DNA of 64,000 nucleotides from an uncultured Muribaculaceae bacterium (lineage in GTDB: Bacteria > Bacteroidota > Bacteroidia > Bacteroidales > Muribaculaceae): contig CAKUMB010000001.1 of assembly GCA_934667475.1 (NCBI GenBank), forward strand, positions 248,001 through 312,000, in the 5' to 3' direction. Shown piece after piece: positions 33,259 to 42,088 of this stretch. The position numbers were made by a program, and so were the translations under genes. How positions within the stretch are numbered: the first letter of the stretch is position 1; each line of letters begins with the position of its first letter. A model generated the notes under the pieces. The model was not told the DNA's origin. It saw only the letters and a program-made list of their open reading frames with translations, and did no database searches.

Positions 33259-35829
33259 ATGGGTAAAAGCGATTTTTTAGGGAAACTGGACCTGCTGTGG
33301 TCTGGAACTAAACAAAACTGGAACCGGTTTAAACAATGGTATAAAGCCCTTTACAGGGGCAAGCCTTGGTATATAAAGACCCTTGTGGGAATAGCCACAT
33401 TCATTGTGTGCTTCTTCATCTATCTCGTGGCAGTTGACATCAACTTCCTGTGGCTGTTTGGCAAGTCGCCTTCAATCACCGAGATAATGAATCCCAAAAC
33501 CAACAACGCGTCATACATCTACAGCGCCGACGGAAAAATGATAGGCAAGTTCTATAACGAGAACCGCACGCCTGTGAAGTTTGGCGAGGTGAGCCCCACA
33601 TTTTTCACGGCCCTCATCGACACCGAAGACGAGCGCTTCTACGACCACCTGGGCATTGACGTGCAGGGCCTCTTTGCCGCGGCAAAGGACATGCTGGTGC
33701 ATGGCAAATCGCGCGGCGCGAGCACCATTACCCAGCAGTTGGTGAAAAACATGTTCCGTGTGCGCACGCAGTATTCCACAGGTCTGCTGGGCTACATTCC
33801 GGGCGTGAAGATGCTGATTATGAAGACCAAGGAGTGGATTCTTGCCACCGAAATCGAGCTCGTGTACCACGACAAGCAGCGCATACTTGAAATGTATGCC
33901 AACACGGTGGACTTTGGCAACAACGCCTTCGGCATCAACACCGCCGCGCGCACCTATTTCAACAAGAAGCCCTCGCAGCTCACTGTGGAGGAGAGTGCGG
34001 TGCTGGTGGGCCTGCTCAAGGCCACATCGAGCTACAATCCCCGCCGCAACTACGACCGCAGCCTCAAGCGCCGCAACGTGGTGATCAACAATATGCACAC
34101 CCACGGCCACCTAACCAAGGCCGAGTGCGACTCGCTGTGCCAGCTGCCCATTAGGCTGCAGTTCCACCCCGAGGACGAGTTCACGGGCGTGGGCCCATAC
34201 TTCCGCCACGCCGTGCTTGAAGAGCTTAAAGGCTGGTGCGAGGAAAACGGATACGACCTCTACACCGACGGCCTTGAAATCCACACCACTCTCGACACCC
34301 GCATGCAAAAGTATGCCGAGGAGGCTGTGAGAGAGCAGATGAAGGTGGTGCAGCGCAACTTCCAGGCCCACTGGGGCGACGGTGACTGCTGGGTGGACGA
34401 AAACCAGCAGGTGATTCCCGGCTTTGTGGAGCAGAAGGCGCAGCAGAGCGACTACTACAAAATGCTTCAGGACCGCTATGGCGGCAATCTTGACTCCATA
34501 AACTACTATATGAACAAGCCGCGCATGATGCACCTGTTTGACTACGATGGCGGCAAGGACGTGGAGATAACCCCCATGGACTCGGTGCGCCGCATGCTGC
34601 ACTTCATGCACTGCGGCTTCATTGCCATGGAGCCGGGCACCTGCGAGGTGAAGGCTTGGGTTGGCGATGTTGATTACAAGACGTGGAAATACGACAAGGC
34701 AAGTGCAATGCACCAGCCCGGCTCCACGTTCAAGCTGTTTGTGTATGCGGCTGCCATGGAGCGCGGCCTCACGCCGTGCGACCGCCGTCAGGATGCCTAC
34801 ATCGACACCATGGTGCTCAACAAGCGCACCCACCAACTGGAGCGCTGGACTCCGCACAACGCCAACGGCCGCTTCAGCGGCGCCAACATGACGCTGCGCT
34901 CGGCATTCGCGCAGAGCATCAACAGTGTGGCTGTGCGCGTGGGCAATGAGGTGGGCCTGCCCAATGTGGCGCAGACTGCCCGCGACATGGGCATCAAGTC
35001 GCCGCTCGACCCGACACCTGCCCTGAGCCTTGGCTCGAGCGACGTGAACCTGCTTGAACTGGTGAACGCCTACTGCACCGTGGCCAGCGACGGCATGGCC
35101 CACGACCCAGTGCTGGTGACCCAGGTGCTGAAGGTGGACGAAGACGGAGTGAAGACGGTGGTGTATTCAAGCGACAAGGAGAAAGCCGCCGCTCGCCGCG
35201 CCATATCGCACCGCTCGGCCTACTTCATGCAAAAAATGCTTGAGGCCAGCCGCACCGATGGTGGCGGCACCTCGATGCCCATCAACGCCTATATCCCTTA
35301 TGGCGACTGCGACTGGGGCGGCAAGACGGGAACCAGCAACAGCCACGCCGATGCATGGTTTGTGGGCGTGTCGCCCAAACTGGTGTGCGGTGCCTGGGTG
35401 GGCGGAGAATACCGCCAAATCCACTTCCGCACTGGCCGTTTGGGCCAAGGCAGCCGCACGGCTCTGCCCATTGTGGGCCTCTTCTTGCGCAAGCTTTATG
35501 CCGACGGAGCCTTCAGCAAATACCGGGCCCGCTATGCCAGCGACCCCGACCTCAACAGTCTGGCCGTGGGTTGCGCCAACGAGTATCAGCAAGACCAGGG
35601 CGATTCCATCAGCTATGCCGGCAGCGACTCGATTGACATAGTGAACGAGGCTGAGCGCGACATCAATGGTGATGTGGGCGGCGGTGCAAGCGAAGAGCCC
35701 GAAGCCACCGAGCCGGCCAGTCCGGCAGCCACCAACTCAGAGGACCAGTCGGTGGAACGGGTGAAAAAGGCCTTCGAGAAGCCCAACAAAAAGAAGCGCA
35801 AGACGGCCGACCCCGATCCGGCCGTGTGA
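33259..35829 (+). CDS. mrcA: bifunctional penicillin-binding protein 1A
   Basis: An 856-residue class A PBP that polymerises and crosslinks peptidoglycan in the periplasm. An N-terminal helix (about residues 40-60, LVGIATFIVCFFIYLVAVDI) anchors it. The GT51 domain has the catalytic Glu123 in DTEDERFYDHLG and GASTITQQLVKN. The transpeptidase domain carries S489-T-F-K492 (QPGSTFK), SINSVAV (SxN) and K689-T-G. The tail from about 780 is acidic then basic and low in complexity (EEPEATEPASPAATNSEDQS, KKKRKT). The ATG at 33259 is preferred; a TTG at 33250 is in frame three codons upstream. nadB follows 75 bases later. Confidence 0.95.
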   Translation: MGKSDFLGKLDLLWSGTKQNWNRFKQWYKALYRGKPWYIKTLVGIATFIVCFFIYLVAVDINFLWLFGKSPSITEIMNPKTNNASYIYSADGKMIGKFYNENRTPVKFGEVSPTFFTALIDTEDERFYDHLGIDVQGLFAAAKDMLVHGKSRGASTITQQLVKNMFRVRTQYSTGLLGYIPGVKMLIMKTKEWILATEIELVYHDKQRILEMYANTVDFGNNAFGINTAARTYFNKKPSQLTVEESAVLVGLLKATSSYNPRRNYDRSLKRRNVVINNMHTHGHLTKAECDSLCQLPIRLQFHPEDEFTGVGPYFRHAVLEELKGWCEENGYDLYTDGLEIHTTLDTRMQKYAEEAVREQMKVVQRNFQAHWGDGDCWVDENQQVIPGFVEQKAQQSDYYKMLQDRYGGNLDSINYYMNKPRMMHLFDYDGGKDVEITPMDSVRRMLHFMHCGFIAMEPGTCEVKAWVGDVDYKTWKYDKASAMHQPGSTFKLFVYAAAMERGLTPCDRRQDAYIDTMVLNKRTHQLERWTPHNANGRFSGANMTLRSAFAQSINSVAVRVGNEVGLPNVAQTARDMGIKSPLDPTPALSLGSSDVNLLELVNAYCTVASDGMAHDPVLVTQVLKVDEDGVKTVVYSSDKEKAAARRAISHRSAYFMQKMLEASRTDGGGTSMPINAYIPYGDCDWGGKTGTSNSHADAWFVGVSPKLVCGAWVGGEYRQIHFRTGRLGQGSRTALPIVGLFLRKLYADGAFSKYRARYASDPDLNSLAVGCANEYQQDQGDSISYAGSDSIDIVNEAERDINGDVGGGASEEPEATEPASPAATNSEDQSVERVKKAFEKPNKKKRKTADPDPAV

Positions 35830-35904
35830 TGCGCTAAACCACACATAGAGCAGAATCGACATAATCAATGATTATAACACATACAGTAAATAGCAATAAA
35901 TCAA

Positions 35905-37497
35905 ATGGTACGCAAATATGACTATCTGATAATTGGCTCTGGCGTGGCCGGCATGAGTTTCGCACTCAAGGTGGCCAAGACCGGAACAGTGGCGCTGATT
36001 TGCAAAACAACGCTCGATGAGGCCAACACCGACCTGGCGCAAGGCGGTGTGGCGTCGGTGACCAACATGCTCGTCGACGACTTCGACAAGCACATACACG
36101 ACACCATGGTGGCTGGCGACTGGCTCAGCGACCCCGCTGCCGTGCGCAAGGTGGTGACAGAGGCTCCAGGCCAAATCAAGCAGCTGGTGGAGTGGGGCGT
36201 TGAGTTTGACAAGAAGGCCGACGGCACCTACGACCTGCACCGCGAGGGCGGGCACTCGGAGTTCCGCATTCTGCACCATGCCGACAACACCGGCCACGAA
36301 ATTCAGCAGTCGCTGGTGAAGGCGGTTAAGGATAACCCCAACATCGACGTGTATGAAAACCACTTTGCCATCGAGATAATCACCCAGCACCATTTGGGCA
36401 AGATAGTGACCCGCCGCACCAGCGACATTGAGTGCTATGGCGCCTATGTGCTCGACCAGGCCACAGGCAAGGTCGACACCTTCCTGTCGCGCGTCACCCT
36501 TATGGCCACTGGCGGCATAGGCTCGGTGTACCGCACCACCACCAATCCGCTCATCGCCACTGGCGACGGCATAGCCATGGTCTATCGCGCCAAGGGCACG
36601 GTGAAAGACATGGAGTTCGTGCAGTTTCACCCCACAGCCCTCTATCATCCCGGCGACCGTCCCGCATTCCTCATCACCGAGGCCATGCGCGGATACGGTG
36701 CCGTGCTGCGCAACTTGGGCGGCGAGGAATTTATGCAGAAGTATGATCCGCGCCTGTCGCTTGCACCGCGCGATGTGGTGGCCCGCGCCATCGACAGCGA
36801 GATGAAGCAGCGCGGCGACGACCACGTGTATCTCGACGTAACCCACAAAGACCCCGAGGAGACCAAGCACCACTTCCCCAACATCTACAAGCACTGCCTG
36901 GGCATAGGCATCGACATCACCAAGGACTACATACCCGTGGTGCCGGCGGCCCACTACCTGTGCGGCGGCATCAAGGTGGGCCTCAACGCATGCTCGTCGA
37001 TCAAGCGCCTGTATGCCGTGGGCGAGTGCTCGTGCACCGGCCTGCACGGTGGCAACCGCCTTGCGTCTAACTCGCTCATCGAGGCTGTGGTCTATGCCGA
37101 CGCGGCAGCCAAGCACGCCATTGAGCACCACAACGACTACAGCTGGCGTGAAGACGTGCCCGAGTGGAACGACGAGGGCACTCAGCACCCCGAAGAAATG
37201 GTGCTGATAAGCCAAAGCGAGAAGGAAGTGGGCGAGATAATGAGCACCTATGTGGGCATCGTGCGCAGCAATCTGCGCCTCGACCGCGCCTGGAACCGCC
37301 TCGACATCCTGTATGAGGAGACCGAGAAACTGTTTAAGGAAAGCAAGGTGTCGCGCCGCATATGCGAGCTGCGCAACATCATCAACGTGGGCTACCTGAT
37401 TATGCGCCAGGCCAAGGAGCGCAAAGAGTCGCGCGGCCTGCACTACACCATCGACTATCCGCCAAAGCCCAAGAATGCCGACGACCTGAAGTTTTAG
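35905..37497 (+). CDS. nadB: L-aspartate oxidase
   Basis: A 530-residue FAD enzyme that oxidises L-aspartate to iminoaspartate in NAD synthesis. Visible motifs: FAD-binding IIGSGVAGMSFALKVAK at the start, DLAQGGVASV, REGGHSEFRILHHADNTGHE, GGIGSVYRTTTNPLIATGDG, FHPTALY, and the C-terminal FAD motif LYAVGECSCTGLHGGNRLASNSLIEAVVYA. A helical C-terminal domain completes it. Length is normal. No nadA or nadC is in the window; it stands alone after the PBP gene with a terminator behind it. Confidence 0.95.
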   Translation: MVRKYDYLIIGSGVAGMSFALKVAKTGTVALICKTTLDEANTDLAQGGVASVTNMLVDDFDKHIHDTMVAGDWLSDPAAVRKVVTEAPGQIKQLVEWGVEFDKKADGTYDLHREGGHSEFRILHHADNTGHEIQQSLVKAVKDNPNIDVYENHFAIEIITQHHLGKIVTRRTSDIECYGAYVLDQATGKVDTFLSRVTLMATGGIGSVYRTTTNPLIATGDGIAMVYRAKGTVKDMEFVQFHPTALYHPGDRPAFLITEAMRGYGAVLRNLGGEEFMQKYDPRLSLAPRDVVARAIDSEMKQRGDDHVYLDVTHKDPEETKHHFPNIYKHCLGIGIDITKDYIPVVPAAHYLCGGIKVGLNACSSIKRLYAVGECSCTGLHGGNRLASNSLIEAVVYADAAAKHAIEHHNDYSWREDVPEWNDEGTQHPEEMVLISQSEKEVGEIMSTYVGIVRSNLRLDRAWNRLDILYEETEKLFKESKVSRRICELRNIINVGYLIMRQAKERKESRGLHYTIDYPPKPKNADDLKF

Positions 37498-37533
37498 GCC
37501 ATCGGGCCGGCATTAGGCTGATAACAACCATAG

Positions 37534-37593
37534 GCGCAACCGCGGTGCCACTCCTGCAAGCGGGCAGGAAGGCACATGCGGTTGCGCTTTTTT
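37534..37593 (+). terminator. terminator of nadB
   Basis: GCGCAACCGC and GCGGTTGCGC form a perfect 10-bp stem with an inner smaller stem (CTCCTGC/GCAGGA-like) in the loop, followed by six T. Confidence 0.85.
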
Positions 37594-37692
37594 GTGGGCC
37601 TGCGGCTTTGACGTTTGCCACTCATGCGTTTCTTTTGCAAAAGCAAGGCTGGCCGCGCAGGCCTGCCGGCAACGATACTTCTATACAAAAGC

Positions 37693-39069
37693 ATGTCCGC
37701 TATGAACCAAGAAACCCTGTATGCCCTTGTGAGGCAAATCAACACCGACTATCTCGGCCCTGTGCTGGTGTTCGCACTGCTGGGCGCGGGCATGTATTTC
37801 ACCATCCGTCTGCGCTTTGTGCCCAAATACTATTGGCGTGCCATTAAAGCCATGTTTGCCGCTTCGCACGACAAAAGCCGCGCCACCGACTTGGGTGGCA
37901 TGAGCCCCATTCAGGCGCTGTCCACCGCCATCGCTTCGCAGGTGGGCACGGGCAACATTGTGGGTGTGGCCATGGCGGTGATGATGGGCGGCCCGGGCGC
38001 GCTGTTCTGGCTGTGGATGGGCGCGCTGCTGGGCATGAGCACCAATTTTGCCGAGGCTGTGCTGGGCATAGCCTACAAGCGTCACACCGCCGACGGCCAC
38101 CTGGTGGGCGGCCCCGCATTCTACATTCGCTACGGTCTGGGCAGCCACGTGCTGGCGGCCGTGTTTGCAGTGTGCTTCATTCTGGCTGTGGTGATAGGCA
38201 TCATGGTGCAGGCCAACTCCATTAGCACCGCCGTCACCACCCTGTTTCCCGACAGCCTCAATCCAATTTGGATGGGCGTAGCCCTGGCCGTGCTGCTGGC
38301 CTTTGTGCTGGTGGGCGGCATAGGCCGCATAGCCTCGTTTGCCGAGCGTGTGGTGCCGCTCATGGCAGGCCTGTTTCTGGTGGGCAGCCTCATTTTCATT
38401 GCCATGCATCTGCCGCGCCTCATTCCGGCCCTGACGAGCATTGTGAGCTGTGCGTTCACTCCCAAGGCCGGTGTGGGCGGAGCGGCCGGCATTGCCGTGA
38501 TGACTGCCGTGCGCTATGGCGTGAGCCGCGGCCTCTTCAGCAACGAGGCCGGCCTGGGCACCACGCCCCACGCCCATGCCATAGCCAAGGTGAAGCACCC
38601 CTATGAGCAGGGCATGATGGCAATTATCAGCATAGGCGTCGACGTGCTGGTGTGCACCTTCACCGGGCTGGTGCTGCTGCTGTCGGGCGTGCTCGACGCC
38701 CCCAATGGGCGCGTGGGCATCCAGCTGGTGCAGTCGGCATTCGACTCCTCGTTTGGCGCGGCGGGCACGTGGCTCATAGCCGTGTCGCTGTTTTTCTTCG
38801 CCCTCACCACCATAGTGGGCTGGTACTTTTTTGCGGCGCAAAACGTGCGCTACCTGTGGGGCGAGAAGCCCATACGCGCCTACCGTCTGGTGGTTCTCGC
38901 GCTTGTGGTGGTGGCCTCGGTGGTCGAGGTTCCACTCATTTGGGAACTGTGCGACACCTTCAACTTCTTTGTGGTGGTCCCCAACATCATTGCCCTTGTG
39001 TGGCTATCGCCCAAAGTGGCCGACGAGGTGGAACGCATGCGCGACGCCTTGGGCAAACACAAGCAGTGA
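37693..39069 (+). CDS. alanine/glycine:cation symporter (AGCS family)
   Basis: A 458-residue inner-membrane transporter that imports small amino acids with sodium or protons. The AGCS signature region reads GGMSPIQALSTAIASQVGTGNIVGVAMAV, followed by GPGALFWLWMGALLGMSTNFAEAVLG and the later block SRGLFSNEAGLGTTPHAHA. Ten to eleven helices are visible. The start is uncertain: ATG at 37693 or 37702 both precede the first helix (NTDYLGPVLVFALLG). An upstream in-frame start at 37615 would add a basic stretch foreign to the family and would lie close to the nadB terminator. Single gene. Confidence 0.92.
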   Translation: MSAMNQETLYALVRQINTDYLGPVLVFALLGAGMYFTIRLRFVPKYYWRAIKAMFAASHDKSRATDLGGMSPIQALSTAIASQVGTGNIVGVAMAVMMGGPGALFWLWMGALLGMSTNFAEAVLGIAYKRHTADGHLVGGPAFYIRYGLGSHVLAAVFAVCFILAVVIGIMVQANSISTAVTTLFPDSLNPIWMGVALAVLLAFVLVGGIGRIASFAERVVPLMAGLFLVGSLIFIAMHLPRLIPALTSIVSCAFTPKAGVGGAAGIAVMTAVRYGVSRGLFSNEAGLGTTPHAHAIAKVKHPYEQGMMAIISIGVDVLVCTFTGLVLLLSGVLDAPNGRVGIQLVQSAFDSSFGAAGTWLIAVSLFFFALTTIVGWYFFAAQNVRYLWGEKPIRAYRLVVLALVVVASVVEVPLIWELCDTFNFFVVVPNIIALVWLSPKVADEVERMRDALGKHKQ

Positions 39070-39116
39070 ACGGCGCGCAGTGTAGGCAGATTTTTTGCGA
39101 TTTTACCTGATAGTTA

Positions 39117-39147
39117 TTGCTTTATTGGATTTTATTAACTACTTTTG
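39117..39147 (+). promoter_or_regulatory. promoter of the TonB-receptor operon
   Basis: TTG at 39117-39119, 20 bases, TACTTTTG at 39140-39147. This leaves a leader of about 115 bases with no recognised riboswitch. Confidence 0.7.
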
Positions 39148-39268
39148 AATCCTTTTGCACACATCGTGGTGCAGAGGGCGGCCGCACTTGTGCCTGAATG
39201 GGGCATAGATGCGGCTAAACCAGAGCAATAAAACCGAATACACTATTATTAACACTTGACATAAGTTT

Positions 39269-42025
39269 ATGAAATTAAAACTGTTTTTGCTACTTACGCT
39301 ACTGGTGAGCCTGCCCGCAATCGCGCAGCAGGCTGCGCTGCGTGGCGTGGTAATCGACTCCAAAAGCAGCCAGCCCGTGGCAGGACTCACTGTGATGCTC
39401 AACGGGCAGGGAGCATCGGCCGTGACCGGCCCCGACGGAGACTTCCTGATTACCGATGTGAAGCCCGGCAGCGACCAGCTGCTGGTGCTGGGCTATGGCT
39501 ACAAAGACCTTGTGCACGATGTGCAGCTGCCATCGAGTGGCGTGACCGACCTGGGCACGCTAAAAATCACCCCCGACAACTTCAGCGCGGGCGACGACTA
39601 CAGCAATGCCTCGCGCGAAATGACGCTCAGCGAGTCGCAGCTTGAAGACGAAGAGGGCAACTCGCAGGCCGTGGGCATGCTCACCGGCGCCACCGACAAC
39701 CCCTTCTATCAGGCAGCCAGCTACAACTTCTCGGCCATGCGCTTCCGCATGCGCGGCTACAACAGCGAGTACACCGCCACCTACATCAATGGCATCGGCT
39801 TCAACGACGCCGCGCGCGGCCGCTTCAACTACTCGATGCTGGGCGGCCTTAACCAGGCGTTCAAAAACAAGTCGATAGGCACCGGCCTTGAGTCGACCAG
39901 TTTCGCCTTTGGCGATGTGGGCGGAGCCAACAACATCACCACCTACGCCAAGGACTACGCTCCCGGCTTCCGCGGCAGCGTGGCCTACACCAACGCCAAC
40001 TACCGCTGGCGCGGCATGGCCACCTACAGCACCGGCCTCACCGAGAGCGGCTGGGCACTGACGCTGTCGGCCGTGGGCCGCTATGCCGACGAAGGCGTGA
40101 TTCCCGGCTCGTTCTACAACAGCTGGGGCTACTTCCTGGCCGTGCAAAAGCAGCTCGGGGCCAACCACTCGCTGGCCCTCACCACATTTGGCGCGCCCAC
40201 CAGCCGCGCCAGCAACTCGGCCACATTCCAGGAGACCTACGACCTTGTGGGCAGCAACCTCTACAACAGCAACTGGGGATGGCAGTGCGGCAAAAAGCGC
40301 AATGCCAAGGTGGTTGACTCTTACGACCCCACCGTGCTGCTCAACTGGCTGTGGGACATCAAGCCCGGCACCAAGCTCAACACTGGCGTGGGCTTCCACA
40401 AGTCGTTCTACGCCTCGTCGGCCCTCAACTGGTATAACGCGCGCGACCCGCGCCCCGACTACTACCGCTACCTGCCCAGCTACTATGCCAGCGACCCCGA
40501 TGTGCAGGCCATCTACACCGACAAGTGGCTCAACGACCCCACCTTCAGCCAAATCAACTGGGACGAGCTGTATCAGACCAACCACCTGAACAACTATCTG
40601 GCCGATGAGACTGGCGTGGAAAAGGGCGCCACCTACATTCTGGAGAAGCGCCACAGCAACCAGGCCAGCTGGATGCTCAATACCAACCTCAACTCGCGCC
40701 TCAGCGAGGTGCTCACTTTGCAGGGCGGCGCCAGTGTGAACTACACTGTGTCGTCGTACTACAAGACCATAAAGGACCTGCTGGGCGGACGCTACTGGAC
40801 CGATATCGACCAGTTTGCCGAGCGCGACTTCCCGAGCAACGCCGACCTGCCGCAGAACGACCTCAACAACCCCAACCGCCGCGTGCGTGTGGGCGACCGC
40901 TTCGGCTATGACTACAACATCAACTCGCTCAATGCAGGACTGTGGCTGCAAAACACCGTGAACCTGGCCCGCTGGGACTTTAACTATGGCGCCAACGTGG
41001 GCTACACCAGCTATCAGCGCGATGGCAAGATGCGTAACGGCCGCGCACCCGAAAACTCGTTTGGCAAGGGCGCGAAGCACGACTTTGTTACTTGGGGCGT
41101 GAAGGGCGGCGCCGTGTATAAGCTCGACGGCCGCAACAGTTTCCACGCACACGCCTACTATGGCACCCATGCGCCGCTGCCCGGCAATGCCTATGTGTCG
41201 CCGCGCATCAAGGACGACGTGATCACCGACCTCAAAAACGAGCGCATACTATCGGGCGACCTGAGCTATGTGTGGAACTACCGCCGCTTCATGGGTTCGG
41301 TCACCGGCTACTGGACCGAGTTCTGGGACCAGACGGAGCGTACCTCGTTCTACGACGACCTCAACAGCACATTCATGAACTACGCCCTCACCGGCGTGCG
41401 CAAGGAGCACAAGGGCGTGGAAGTGGGACTGGCCTACAAGGTGACACCCTCGGTGACCGTGAGCGCTGCCGCCAACCTGGCCCGCTACCAGTATAAGAAC
41501 CGCCCCACGGGCACCCGCAGCTATGAAAACGGCTCGCAGCCCGATGTGACGCAGACGGTGTATCTGAAAAACTTCTACGTGGGCGGCACCCCGCAAGAGG
41601 CCTACTCGCTCAGCTTCAACTGGGCCGCGCCCAACATGTGGTTCTTTGAGGTGAACGGCACCTGGATGAACCGCGCCTACATCGACCTCTCGCCCATACG
41701 CCACGAGAAGATGGACAACCTGTGGACCACGGTCGACACCAAGCAGGAACTTGAAGCCAAGTTGCGCGAAATCACCACACAGGAGAAACTCAACGAGGCC
41801 CTCATCATCAACATGAGCATCGGCAAGGTGATATACCTGAGCCGCACGGCCTCGCTCAACGTGAACCTGAACCTCAACAACCTGCTCGACAACCGCAACA
41901 TTCAGACGGGCGGCTACCAGCAGGGACGTTTCGACTACACCAACTTCACCACCACTAAGTATCCCAACAAGATTTACTACGGCCAGGGCTTCAAAATGTA
42001 TCTGAACCTGGGCGTGCGCTTCTGA
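39269..42025 (+). CDS. TonB-dependent receptor with carboxypeptidase-regulatory-like domain
   Basis: A 918-residue outer-membrane receptor. Signal peptide MKLKLFLLLTLLVSLPAIAQ, then a carboxypeptidase-regulatory-like domain (about 22-105; LRGVVIDSKSSQPVAGLTVM). The plug (about 150-260) has FRMRGYNSEYTATYINGIGF and FAFGDVGGANNITTYAK, and the rest is a 22-strand-type barrel ending in aromatic FKMYLNLGVRF. No SusD follows. Instead a DUF5689 lipoprotein gene begins 63 bases downstream and probably supplies the surface partner. The substrate is unknown. No anti-sigma or hybrid sensor genes lie nearby. Confidence 0.92.
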   Translation: MKLKLFLLLTLLVSLPAIAQQAALRGVVIDSKSSQPVAGLTVMLNGQGASAVTGPDGDFLITDVKPGSDQLLVLGYGYKDLVHDVQLPSSGVTDLGTLKITPDNFSAGDDYSNASREMTLSESQLEDEEGNSQAVGMLTGATDNPFYQAASYNFSAMRFRMRGYNSEYTATYINGIGFNDAARGRFNYSMLGGLNQAFKNKSIGTGLESTSFAFGDVGGANNITTYAKDYAPGFRGSVAYTNANYRWRGMATYSTGLTESGWALTLSAVGRYADEGVIPGSFYNSWGYFLAVQKQLGANHSLALTTFGAPTSRASNSATFQETYDLVGSNLYNSNWGWQCGKKRNAKVVDSYDPTVLLNWLWDIKPGTKLNTGVGFHKSFYASSALNWYNARDPRPDYYRYLPSYYASDPDVQAIYTDKWLNDPTFSQINWDELYQTNHLNNYLADETGVEKGATYILEKRHSNQASWMLNTNLNSRLSEVLTLQGGASVNYTVSSYYKTIKDLLGGRYWTDIDQFAERDFPSNADLPQNDLNNPNRRVRVGDRFGYDYNINSLNAGLWLQNTVNLARWDFNYGANVGYTSYQRDGKMRNGRAPENSFGKGAKHDFVTWGVKGGAVYKLDGRNSFHAHAYYGTHAPLPGNAYVSPRIKDDVITDLKNERILSGDLSYVWNYRRFMGSVTGYWTEFWDQTERTSFYDDLNSTFMNYALTGVRKEHKGVEVGLAYKVTPSVTVSAAANLARYQYKNRPTGTRSYENGSQPDVTQTVYLKNFYVGGTPQEAYSLSFNWAAPNMWFFEVNGTWMNRAYIDLSPIRHEKMDNLWTTVDTKQELEAKLREITTQEKLNEALIINMSIGKVIYLSRTASLNVNLNLNNLLDNRNIQTGGYQQGRFDYTNFTTTKYPNKIYYGQGFKMYLNLGVRF

Positions 42026-42088
42026 TGGCAAGGTGCAACATCTAAAAAAAGTACACTCAAAAGGAAAATAAAAAACTTCACTTACGAT

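Noticed and set aside
39148..39268. Leader of the TonB receptor as a riboswitch (for example cobalamin)
   Set aside because: No conserved core such as a B12-box-like motif was seen and the leader is short.
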